Shown in pieces: positions 54,701 to 64,000 of a stretch of DNA of 64,000 nt. This DNA is from Escallonia rubra (taxonomy: Eukaryota > Streptophyta > Magnoliopsida > Escalloniales > Escalloniaceae): contig JAVXUO010002407.1 in the NCBI GenBank assembly GCA_033065855.1, positions 372,001 to 436,000 on the forward strand, given 5' to 3'. Within the stretch, counting starts at the first letter, position 1; each line of letters starts with the position of its first letter. Below the pieces are notes generated by a model. It worked only from the letters and a program-made list of their open reading frames with translations. It was not told where the DNA came from and ran no database searches. A program made the position numbers and the translations under genes.

Positions 54701-56402
54701 CTCGGCCACCCCCTCACATCTGCCGGGTAATTTCTTTTTGTACATAAAACATCTGGGTAGCATTTCCCTTACAAATTCCAGTCAAACGGCTAAACATTTT
54801 GAAAATATTGATCTGATCTAATTTGAAAAATCTACAAATATCATTGTTTATAATAATTACAAAGAGGCTCCGAATTGCTTAGACTTATCATGTTACTAAT
54901 AACCGCCGTGCTTGAGAATGCAGAGTATGTGAAAATCTAGCCCTCAATCGCAGTTTGGTAGCAGGAAAAGTGGTGCTTTGCTTTACTGCCATTGCCCTCA
55001 TTGACAGAGAAAATATTTCATCAGCTGTAAAAGCAGCAGGTGGTGTTGGAGTAATTGTTGCAAAGTTTCCCATTGATCACATGGATCCATGCAGCAATAA
55101 TTTTCCATGTATTGAAGTCGATTACGAGGATGGGACAGAAATACTACGTTACATCCTTTCTACTAGGTACCACGTTCATTACTATCCTTCTACTAGCAAT
55201 CTTATTCATCATATTTACAAACTCAGAAGCTTATGTGTTTTGCTAACTGTCGAATTTGACATCCAGATCTCCAATTGTGAAGTTAAACCCAGCTAAGACT
55301 CACGTGGGCAAGCCTTATTATGGTAAGGTGGCTTATTTCTCTTCGAGGGGGCCTAACTCCATTGCTCCAGCAATTCTTAAGGTGAAGAGGAAAACAAGAG
55401 ACTCCTTATTTTTCTTTCCATGAAAATATCAAGACTCTTTCACCTCAGTTTCCTGTATCTTATCTTGCTGAATGCAGCCAGATATAGCAGCACCTGGTTC
55501 GAATATATTTGCTGCTACTAGTCCCCTTAACCCATTGGCGGAACATGGATTCATGATGACTTCAGGGACATCATTTGCAACTCCCCACGTCTCCGGCATT
55601 GTGGCCCTCCTCCGAGCATTGCACCCCCACTGGTCTCCCGCGGCTATGAAATCGGCACTTGTAACAACAGGTAACACCACTCTGGGTCTTGCAACAGTAA
55701 ATTTTATCAAAAGAGGAAAACTGGCTTAGAGTCAAACAGTGTTACTAATGCTCTTTTAGCAACAAATTACAAGCTAGTTCAGTATAATGATTGCAAATAT
55801 TGGCTCGCACTCGCATATCAGCATATGTATATGCTAATGCTTACATTTATGCAGCGTGGAACACTGATCGACATGGGTTACCAGTCTTTGCAGAGGGATC
55901 GCCTCGAAAGCTGGCTAACCCGTTCGATTTTGGAGGCGGCATTGTGAACCCAAATGATGCAGCACATCCTGGTTTGGTGTATGACATGAACAGAGCGGAC
56001 TACATAAACTACCTGTGTGCTATGGGCTATACTAACTCAGCTATCTCCCAGCTCACAGAGAACCCCACGGCATGCCCCAACAAAAAGCCCTCCCTTCTGG
56101 ATGTAAACCTACCTTCAATAACCATACCAAGTCTAAGGAATTCCACTTCCCTCACCAGAACAGTCACAAATGTAGGGCCGGTCAATTCTGTTTATGAAGT
56201 TGCCATTGAGCCTCCCTTCGGCACAGCTGTGTTGGTAAGACCCAGTGTGTTGGTTTTCAATTCTAGTGCCAAGAGAATTTCTTTCGAAGTGACAGTCCTG
56301 TCAACCCGTCAAATGAACTCAGAGTATTACTTTGGGAGCTTGGCTTGGATCAATGGAGTGCTTGCTGTGAGAAGTCCAATTTGTGTGAGAGCTTCTGCTT
56401 GA
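51791..56402 (+). CDS. Subtilisin-like serine protease (subtilase, SBT3-like), 10 exons, 774 aa
   Basis: Exons: 51791-51901, 52149-52240, 52731-52828, 53391-53546, 53688-54364, 54635-54726, 54924-55166, 55267-55381, 55478-55670 and 55855-56402. All introns are GT-AG and the frame is open throughout. The order is: signal peptide (residues 1-34, [20 protein letters not shown]); I9 propeptide with [13 protein letters not shown] and [20 protein letters not shown]; peptidase S8. The catalytic residues are present: Asp151 in GVIDTG, His228 in GHGTH, Asn338 in AAGNDG, Ser560 in [15 protein letters not shown]-domain-like insert lies between Asn and Ser (around [12 protein letters not shown]), and the C-terminus is a fibronectin-III-like domain ([16 protein letters not shown]). 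Plant subtilases are secreted, self-cleave the propeptide and act in the apoplast in development and defence. No inactivating change is seen. Confidence 0.93.
52845..52985. repeat. Possible small MITE remnant in subtilase intron 3
   Basis: ATGTCGTTAA (about 52900) and TTAACGACAT (about 52952) form an inverted pair. GTGACAAAAGATTGTCAC (52871-52888) is a hairpin. ACTTAAAATATTATG and CCTTAAAATGCTTTT are related. The TAACGACA family motif is common in plant intergenic repeats. Confidence 0.4.
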
Positions 56403-56610
56403 TGATGATAACTGAAACAAATTCTAGTACACCAGAAGGAATAATAATCTTTGATTATATATATGGTGTCCTCAAGTACCCATGAGGATCATTGTTATGG
56501 TAATCAGTCTAAGAAATAAAAATATTTTTCAATAATTGATGAGAGTTCCTTTGAGGTACCTTTTGCATTTTCAGTTTTTGTCTCATAGCAATAAGTTTTA
56601 AATTTATTTG
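56403..56610 (+). other. Subtilase 3' flank
   Basis: Short region between the stop codon and the copia insertion. AATAAAAATA at 56515-56524 is a plausible poly(A) signal. Confidence 0.4.
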
Positions 56611-56615
56611 GTTAT

Positions 56616-57027
56616 TGTTGAAACTATTTAAATACGCTTATCACATAACGTAGTGGGTTCGGAAACATACCGTATGAAGTCTCCGAAAATTCCGATGTAG
56701 GATCCTTGTTGTTACGAGCCTCCAACACGCTTGATCTTTATCGTAAGTACGAAAACGGCTACTAGAGTCGAGTTCTTCGTCCACGAACCAAATCCTAGAG
56801 CTTGATGATTACTCTAGAGAGAGTGCTATAGAGAGAGGGATTATTACTATGACTTCTGACTTATTGGGATATCTCTAGCCTTTATATAGAGATACAATTA
56901 GAGACTGACTTTACCTCAAACACTTAGGAGATAAATATCCTCTAATTAACTGTAATAATCCAGACTAACAAATACACATTATCTGTTAGTGGGCGGATAA
57001 TGGGTCCATTGACCCAATTTATTAACA
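56616..57027 (-). repeat. 3' LTR of the copia element (412 bp)
   Basis: TGTTGAAACT...TTATTAACA. It contains a 21-bp segment (AGAGAGGGATTATTACTATG region, about 56831-56851) that the other LTR lacks. Confidence 0.95.
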
Positions 57028-57043
57028 GCTCCCACTCTCCCAC
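57028..57043 (-). promoter_or_regulatory. Polypurine tract of the copia element
   Basis: The minus strand reads GTGGGAGAGTGGGAGC immediately before the 3' LTR. Confidence 0.85.
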
Positions 57044-58114
57044 ACACAGGGCAAATAAATCGTACAGTCCCTTTTTATCTCTCGTCCACTCATCTCCTCA
57101 TACAGGAAATGGAACGTGCGACCTACGAGAAAGGATGTCCAGTTGAGGAGTATTGTATTAAGTTATCACCAAACTAACACAATACATCACTCCAATAAAT
57201 CTCGTATATACCCCAGATAGTTCAACTACACCAGATTAAACACTCTCAAATCCCTCATAATGAGCAGTGTTAAACCTCTCATATGTTATGTATTCATGAC
57301 TCATATCGAAACGAAAATCGACAAAGTCGCCCGGGCTATGAATCACACAACATGGTATAATATTGAACTTTCTTCCCAAAGCCCTCATGTCATTCCAATT
57401 AGACCCAACCGCTTTCCTAGACATGCCCCGCGAGACCGCATCATCCATGATCCAAGGGTACATGCTAAAGTAGCGACATTGAGTATCATCTTCATGACAT
57501 AGTCTAAGGTGAGAAGGGTACTACATAGGATCAAAAGTATTTCGATCCAAATGGCTCACACAGTGACGAAGCAGGGATCCATTCATCACTCCCACTGTCG
57601 GTCTGCATTTAGCACATGCAGTATGATTTGCATGCTATGGCGTAACCCACAAGGGCGTGTCACATAAATGTATAATAAAATACGCCATACGAATCTAAGT
57701 CTAGTCGCTGTACAAGCGCCTAACCTGAGTTTTTCAGCGCAATCACTCTCATAGTGCCTGCCTGAAATCTCACATTCGGCTATAAACAGGCTACATAGAG
57801 TTGTGGAGATACTCTATGATCGACCTACATTTTTAGGTCTCATCTTAGCTCCAACTAAGGCGACATGTTTGCATTACAAACTGTATCATCTTATTCGCCC
57901 ACTTGGCGCCTAAGACAATTATGTCTCATCTTGCTCGCTATCTTAGCGCCAAGGTGAATTACCCGTGTGAGTGGGTCAATTCGAGCCTGGTGACACTCTC
58001 AATAAGGATGTATATGTAATCACAAAGATTATCCATTCATTCCAAAATAAACTCAAATCAAGGAACGAAAAATTAATATAATAAATGTCAAGTACATAAG
58101 ATGCCATAAACATA
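57044..58114 (-). other. Copia 3' untranslated internal region
   Basis: About 1.07 kb between the RNase H end and the PPT, without an open frame of note. This is long for a copia element. Short repeats of CTTAGCGCC/CTTGGCGCC type occur near 57900-57950. Confidence 0.6.
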
Positions 58115-58690
58115 TCAAAACCTACGGAGTCCCATACTCCTAATGTGAGAAAGGAAAACATCTCTAGCAATAGGCTTGGTCAAAGGATCAGCCACCATTC
58201 TGCCAGTAGGTATATGTTTCATGGACACCTCTCCTTGCGCAACTAAAGCTCTAATGAAGTGATAACGAAGGCTTATGTGTTTGGCCTTCCCATGATATTT
58301 GGGGTCCTTTACAAAATCTAGGGCAGCTGTATTTTCACACTGAACAGTGACAGCCTCATCTATATGAGCTGTAACCCCTAGAGCCTGTATGAATGACCTC
58401 AACCAAACAGCTTCCTGGACTGCTGCTGAACAAGCAACATACTCCGACTCCATCGTGGATAGGGCGATGCAAGACTTTTTCTTGCTGTACCAAGAGATAG
58501 CTCCACCTAAAGTGGATATGCGCTCATCTCTATCAGCGCCCCAATCAGCATCGCTGTATGCTCTCAGTCTCAAGCCTCCACCATGGTAACACAGGACGAG
58601 ATTAGCAGTTCCACGTATGTATCGAAAGATCCTCTTCATCGTATTCCAATTAGTGGGTCTAGGATTACTCTGATAACGACCGACTCACCA
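58115..58690 (-). pseudogene. copia RNase H
   Basis: The minus frame 58639-58115 has IFRYIRGTANLVLCY, AYSDADWGADRDERISTLG, SKKKSCIALSTMESEYVA and KHISLRYHFIRALV, the usual copia RNase H landmarks including Asp and Glu. It is joined to RT by a frameshift near 58690. Confidence 0.88.
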
Positions 58691-60223
58691 TTCCAACGGC
58701 ACAGCAGATGTCTGAACACATACACAGCATAACGTACATCAGACTTTCCACTATAGCCGCGTAAGGCACTTTGGACATTCGATTCTTTTCCTCATCATTC
58801 TTTGGGCATTGGTCTGTTGTTAAAGTACACGCCTTGTCCATTGGAGTGTCTATGGGTTTTGAGTTATGCATACGAAATCGTTCAATGACTTTCTTGATGT
58901 ATGTCTCTTGAGACAAACTGAGAAGTCTCTTTGAACGATCACGTACGATTTTAACCCCGAGCACATAATTAGCTTCTCCCATGTCCTTCATCTCAAAAGT
59001 TGAGGACAGCCACTGCTTAGTGGCGACAATGGAACTCATGTCATTCCCAGCTAAAAGAATGTCATCCACATACAAAGAAAGGATTAGAATATTTTTCTTG
59101 GATCGTTTTACGTAAACGCAATGGTCTTGTTCAATCATTTCAAAACCTATAGAGGTAATGGCATGATGAAACCTAAAGTACCACTGCCTAGATGATTGTT
59201 TGAGACCATATATAGAACGTTTGAGACGGCAAACTTTGCGCTCATGTCCTTTGACTTCAAAACCCTCGGGTTGAGCCATATAAATCTCTTCGTCTAGTTC
59301 TCCATTGAAAAACGCAGTCTAAACATCCATATGAAAAAAAGTTCTAAATCTTGCTGGGCGACAATAGCTAGGATCAGGCGAATTGAAGTGAATCTCACCA
59401 CTGGGGAGAAAGTGTCTTCATAGTCCACACCCCGCAATTGGGTATAGCCTTTCGCCACAAGACGTGCCTTATACTTGTCAATTGACCCATTTGCCTTGCG
59501 CTTGACTTTTAAAACCCACTTGTTTCCAATAGTCTTGCGCCCTGGCGGAAGGTCAATCAACTCCCAGACCTGATTCTTTTCCATTGAGCTCAACTCATCC
59601 TTCATTGCAGCCATCCACTCATTTCTAGCAGACGAAGATAAGGCTTCTTCCACAGAAGTAGGCTCGTCTTCATCATTTGGAGTGCACATAAGAATTTCTC
59701 CGTCAATCTCAAAACGACGACGTGGAACTCTTCCTCGTGCACCTCTACGCAGTTGAGAATCTTGTTGACCTAATGGTCCTTGTGGTGTGCTCCCACTATC
59801 TGGGATACTCCCACTAGGTTGAAGGTCACTTACACTATCTTCAGCGACAACCGGATGAGGAACTAATTCCCCACCTTCGCTTGAAGATGGTAAAGTGGGT
59901 TCAACCTCCTCTAACTCATAGAGGTCAAGATTCTTACTCGCATCTCCAATGCTAGGAAAATCACTCTTTATGAAATCGACATCACGAGACTCTATTTCAG
60001 TCCTTCCCCCATTTGGATGTTCACCATACATCACATAGCCTTTAGAGTTTCCAGAATACCTTAGAAAGATACTCTTCTTTGCTCTAGGCCCTAGTTTCCC
60101 ATACTTATGAGAAGTACTGTGAACATAACCTGCTGAGCCCCATGGGCGCAAGTTATCCAAATTTGGCTTTTGGCCATTCCAAAAACTCGTAAGGGGTAGA
60201 TTTAACTGACTGTGAAGGCACAC
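58665..60223 (-). pseudogene. copia reverse transcriptase and preceding linker
   Basis: The frame 60223-59294 contains the end of integrase, a Ser/Pro-rich linker, ALSSSARNEWMAAMKDEL and the RT start NKWVLKVKRKANGSIDKYKA. A frameshift in a T-rich stretch near 59330 leads to the frame 59279-58665 with RSIYGLKQSSRQWYFRF and the catalytic LYVDDILLAGND (YVDD at 59072-59061). The active-site residues are intact but the reading frame is not. Confidence 0.88.
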
Positions 60224-60950
60224 GATTAAGTATATAGGCTGCAGTCAAAAGGGCATCCCCCCAAAAAGATATTGGAAGGTTTGCTTGCGCCATCATAGAC
60301 CTAACCATGTCTAACAATGTTCTATTCCTTCTTTCTGCAACACCATTTTGTTATGGAGTATTAGGAATAGTAAGTTGCCTGCGTATCCCCTTTTCCTCAC
60401 AAAACTTTTTGAAGTGATCTGACAAATATTCGCGTCCCCGGTCAGTGCGAAGAGTTTTTAAATTCTTCTCTTTCTGATTCTTAACCTCTGCTACAAAGCG
60501 TTTGAAACAGTCCAAAGCTTCATAATGGTGAGATATCAGATACATATAACCATATCGCGTATAATCGTCTATTAGTGTAAGGAAATAAGAGGCGCCATTG
60601 CGTGCCTTTACACTCATAGGTCCACATATGTCAGAGTGAACTAGCTCAAGTGGTTGAGTTGCTCTCACAGCCTTTCCAAAAGGCTTCCTACATGCTTTAC
60701 CGGCCAAACAAGCCTCACAAGATTGTAGATTAACTTTTGCGAGTGGGCCTAAAAAGCCTTCTCTAGCCAAACGAGTCATTCTATCTTGGCCTATGTGGCC
60801 CAGCCTCGCATGCCAGGTGGTAGAATCATTCATAATATTATCATTCACAACATAAGAATAAGAGGACTGAGAATCAATTAAATCCAATTGAAAAAGACTA
60901 TCCATGCGAAAACCATGTCCGAACAAAACATCATCCAAAAAGATGTCCAA
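60180..60950 (-). pseudogene. copia GAG-pre-integrase and integrase
   Basis: The minus frame 60950-60351 has the zinc domain TTWHARLGHIGQDRMTRLA and SCEACLAGKACRKPFGKA, then VHSDICGPMSV and LRTDRGREYLS of the DDE core. A TAA at 60353-60351 falls within the motif leading to QNGVAERRNRTLLDMV, which carries the catalytic Glu. The same frame continues after the stop. Confidence 0.88.
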
Positions 60951-61023
60951 CTTATTACCCCTAAAAATAAAGAGAAAACATCAGCGCTTGCCGTTTGCAT
61001 TGCGCGAACCCCCTTGCGTTTCT

Positions 61024-61743
61024 TCATTTTCCCTTCTTTTGGCGCAGAAGTGCTAGCCTCACCTTTCTTACTTTGTCTTCTGCGCTTACCATTTGCATGG
61101 CGCGATCCCATTTGGCGACATAAGTGAGAGTCTTGTCAGCGTCTCGAGTCTCAGCCTCAAGGATGACATGCTGTGAAACATCAACAAAATTCTTGATGTT
61201 TTCACTATGGGTCAATATGTGTTTCATATTGGCCCATGAGGCAGGAAGGGACCTTATAACAGCTCTGACTTGCTGCTCATCTGTGAGCGCATGTCCAGCA
61301 TCCCTCAACTTACCAATCATATTGGACATCACCCTTAGATGCTCACTCATGGTATGCTTAGGGTCTTTTGTGTACTCCTCAAACTTGATCACAAGGCTAC
61401 GAAGCCGCGTAGTTGAGGTTCCACCAAAAGTGAACTTGAGCTGCTCCCATAAAGCTTTGCAAGTTGGAAGTTCATCATAATGCCCAATTAGATCATTTTG
61501 CAAGCTGCTCAACAAGGTGTAGCGCGCACTACGATCTTTCTGATTCCACTTCTGGTAGGCAGTGTGGTCTCTTAGGGGTTGCGCCTCAGTTGGCGCGACC
61601 ATCTCCTTGGTCAAGTGCTCCTCGAGCTCTTGTTCGTTCAGCATGAATTTCATCTTTTTGTGCCAAACGTCATAATTATCTCCGTTAAGTTTCTCACCCT
61701 TAACGAGATCAGCTATGACATTTTTGGTGGCCATTATATTCAC
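61024..61743 (-). pseudogene. copia gag (UBN2-type), C-terminus and protease missing
   Basis: The minus frame 61743-61024 (239 codons) begins MNIMATKNVIADL and has GDNYDVWHKKMKFML, TFGGTSTTRLRSLVIKFEEY and VRAVIRSLPASW, the copia gag pattern. It then runs into a Lys/Arg-rich stretch. The nucleocapsid CCHC box and the protease DTG/DSG region, normally several hundred bases, are absent: only about 75-140 bp separate gag from the integrase start. Confidence 0.85.
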
Positions 61744-63585
61744 TACATTAGATTGCGCAAGGAAAAGACATTAATTATACATCCTTCTATTTATTTCAAA
61801 AAATTCAAATGAAAAACATAATCCTTCCTCACATCATGAAATCGAAAATCTGCTAAGCTCGTAATCATCTCCCATGTATGTGAGTTGGGAAAAATATTTT
61901 TCAAGTAATTTTTCGCAATAAATTTCATCGTCATATAAGCCACAATATAATAAATCATCCACATGATAATTTAGAACAATATAAAATTGCACCATGCAAT
62001 TAAGTGTGCAAGGACTCCATTGAGCCCTATTGGCATTCTAATAACTTATGCTAAGAAAATTCCGGCTTGAATAATGTGCGTGCGAAATTACATCCCCGTA
62101 CAAGGCTTTCTTGAAAAAATGCAGGGAAATAATAGATTACATCATCTTTGAGAATCCTACTACAAACTACTCCAATAAAACAAATGGAGATGCCGCACAA
62201 CACATTATTCTCAAAAGAATTTTCTTAAAACAAAATTAAACACATTAAACATAAGTTTCTTTAGAATGCCAATCTAATATCCATCCATTTATCCTAAAAC
62301 TAGCATGCTCAAATAACAAGTTAAAGGGTAATAAAATGGATGAATAGGCCACATTCTCCTCCCAAGGAAAACAGACGTTAAGGCCTTGAAAACATAAATG
62401 GTTTAAAAGTGTGGACTTACCAAAAACCCAACAAATATACCTCAAAAGTATATTTAAACCATAACACAAATCAAGGCTAGCATGTAACAAATTAGACATA
62501 ATTTATCTATGTCATATAACTCTCCAAAAATATTTATTGCTATTCACGAAGTGCAAAAAATAATATTTACGCATTATTCGTATTTTTGGGAACCACAAAA
62601 GTACCACAAAAAATACTCACAAATGACCAAAAACCGAGAGATAAATTCTTAAAAGATGACAAACAGTAAATTTGACCCTAATATACCCTCTCGATTTAAA
62701 TAAAAATTCTGTGTGCATCAAAACAAAAATTTTAAGACTAAAAGTCATTTAAAAATTAAATATAACACAAACAGAGGATATAAAGGTAATTTAACACAAT
62801 AAAAAAAAAATTCAGAAGCCAATACAAGGCTTCACTCGCTGGTGCATGCAGGCAACGCGCGCGCGTGGAGGCGCGTGAAAGCAGTTTCGCGAGGAGCGCG
62901 TGAGGCGCGTGCATACGCGTGTCTCAGCCTCGGCTGGCGCGTGGCTGCTTCTGATGACTCGTGACGGCGCGGCTTGACGCGCGTGTGGCGCGTGGTCGGC
63001 TGACTTGGCGCGTGAATCGTGCGTGCGGCGCAGCTTGGCGCGTGTCGTGCGTCTGCGGCTCGGCTTGAGCGCGTTGCGCACGTGTCACGCGTCTGCGGCT
63101 CGGCTTGAGCGCGTTGCGCGCGTGTAGACACTGTTAATCTTCTTCGTAGGAAAACCCTAATTTTCCCAGCGCCGCCATGTCGCGATGCCAACTTCCAAAG
63201 GCCATATCTCTCTCGTTTTTAAGCCAAATAATGCGTACGATATATCGTTGGAAAGCTTATGCAACATAGATTAATTATGTACCAACCGATCATGATAAAA
63301 ACTGAATATCATGTTCCGAATTTGAGTCCCAAAAATCGAAAAAACCACAGTTTTCTTGGAAAAATAAAATCGTGATTTCTCACAAATCATGCATCCAATA
63401 ATCACGAAAATTTATTGAGTTCATCCTCAACTATAGGAGAACAAAAGCTTATAATTATTTTTCAGAAAACATGCTCAATAAATTTCGACTTTTTTGTAAT
63501 GGGTCTCATACATGTATCCGGAAAAAAATCGTAACATGCATATAATTTATTCTAGCATGTTAAAGGCGAATCAACAAGTAATCAT
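61744..63585 (-). other. Long copia 5' leader
   Basis: About 1.84 kb between PBS and gag, AT-rich except for the GC-rich block 62840-63130. No conserved protein was recognised in it. Confidence 0.6.
62840..63130 (-). repeat. CpG-dense repeat block in the copia leader
   Basis: Dense GCGCG/GGCGCGTG motifs. A 40-bp unit beginning GTCTGCGGCTCGGCTTGAGC is present twice in tandem (63051 and 63091). The minus strand has overlapping open frames (63191-62832 and 63081-62812), Arg/Ala/His-rich and probably repeat-driven. Confidence 0.8.
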
Positions 63586-63598
63586 GCTCTGATACCAA
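63586..63598 (-). promoter_or_regulatory. Copia primer-binding site (initiator Met-tRNA type)
   Basis: The minus strand reads TTGGTATCAGAGC directly after the 5' LTR. Confidence 0.92.
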
Positions 63599-63989
63599 TG
63601 TTGAAACTATTTAAATACGCTTACCACATAACGTAGTGGGTTCGGAAACATACCGTATGAAGTCTCCGAAAATTCCTATGTAGGATCCTTGTTGTTACGA
63701 GCCTCCAACACGCTTGATCTTTATCGTAAGTACGAAAATGGCTACTAGAGTCGAGTTCTTCGTCCACGAACCAAATCCTAGAGCTTGATGATTACTCTAG
63801 AGAGAGTGCTATAGCTTCTGACTTATTGGGATATCTCTAGCCTTTATATAGAGATACAATTAGAGACTGACTTTACCTCAAACACTTAAGAGATAAATAT
63901 CCTCTAATTAACTGTAATAATCCAGACTAACAAATACACATTATCTGTTAGTGGGCGGATAATGGGTCCATTGACCCAATTTATTAACA
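63599..63989 (-). repeat. 5' LTR of the copia element (391 bp)
   Basis: Identical to the 3' LTR except for four substitutions and absence of the 21-bp segment. Confidence 0.95.
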
Positions 63990-64000
63990 GTTATATAGAT

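Larger units (their letters stand above)
56611..63994 (-). mobile_element. Ty1/copia retrotransposon, complete ends, young, coding-defective
   Basis: LTRs at 63599-63989 (5') and 56616-57027 (3') are flanked by a perfect 5-bp duplication GTTAT (56611-56615 and 63990-63994). They differ at four bases plus one 21-bp gap. Internal order on the minus strand is PBS, long GC-rich leader, gag, integrase, RT, RNase H, PPT, the copia order. The zinc knuckle and protease are missing between gag and integrase. At least one in-frame stop and two frameshifts lie in pol. The element sits about 210 bp after the subtilase stop codon in the opposite orientation. Confidence 0.95.

Noticed and set aside
62832..63191. 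119-codon Arg/Ala/His-rich frame in the copia leader
   Set aside because: It is driven by GCGCG repeats and overlaps another open frame in the same block.

Overview
This is a nuclear window from a flowering plant, most likely a core eudicot outside Brassicaceae. The evidence is three long intronless pentatricopeptide-repeat (PPR) genes, a ten-exon subtilase, GT-AG introns with T-rich acceptors, a nuclear tRNA-Leu gene, AT-rich intergenic DNA, and plant-type Ty1/copia, Ty3/gypsy, LINE, SINE and TIR elements. Nothing here is bacterial or viral. I found no CRISPR array and no convincing new multi-gene system. The interest lies in gene structure, decayed gene families and insertion history.

Layout. 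1-2.96 kb: two LTR-element relics lying head to head, then microsatellites. 3.65-4.14 kb: a MITE-like element. 7.02-9.05 kb (+): a PLS/E-type PPR gene. 9.31-13.11 kb (-): a TRIP4/ASC-1-like zinc-finger gene of 4 or 5 exons. 13.32-14.89 kb: a 5'-truncated LINE with a perfect 10-bp target duplication just upstream of that gene. 15.58-17.76 kb: a GC-rich, probable LTR built of three tiers of minisatellites. 18.70-19.48 kb: a small retroinsertion with a perfect 12-bp target duplication. 20.04-26.20 kb (+): a decayed Ty3/gypsy chromovirus with both LTRs. 27.84-30.13 kb (+): a P-class PPR gene matching Arabidopsis At1g74580. 33.25-43.10 kb (-): four GDSL-esterase copies in different stages of decay, with a TIR element among them. 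44.66-47.34 kb (-): an E-class PPR gene matching At1g74600 (OTP87). 47.59 kb (+): tRNA-Leu(CAG). 48.57 kb: a SINE with target duplication. 49.3-49.85 kb: a degenerate minisatellite of about 80 bp. 50.14-51.30 kb: a Mutator-like nonautonomous TIR element. 51.79-56.40 kb (+): an intact subtilase gene. 56.62-63.99 kb (-): a complete-ended, young Ty1/copia element with a perfect 5-bp duplication but broken coding capacity.

The genes do not form an operon-like unit. Two of the PPR genes keep the Arabidopsis At1g74580/At1g74600 neighbourhood, so the segment looks like a conserved euchromatic block into which retroelements and a GDSL array have been inserted. PPR proteins act on organelle RNA, the TRIP4-like protein on transcription or ribosome quality control, and the subtilase in the secretory pathway or apoplast. 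Exon models were built by eye from splice sites and reading-frame continuity. Names rest on remembered family sequence, with no database search.
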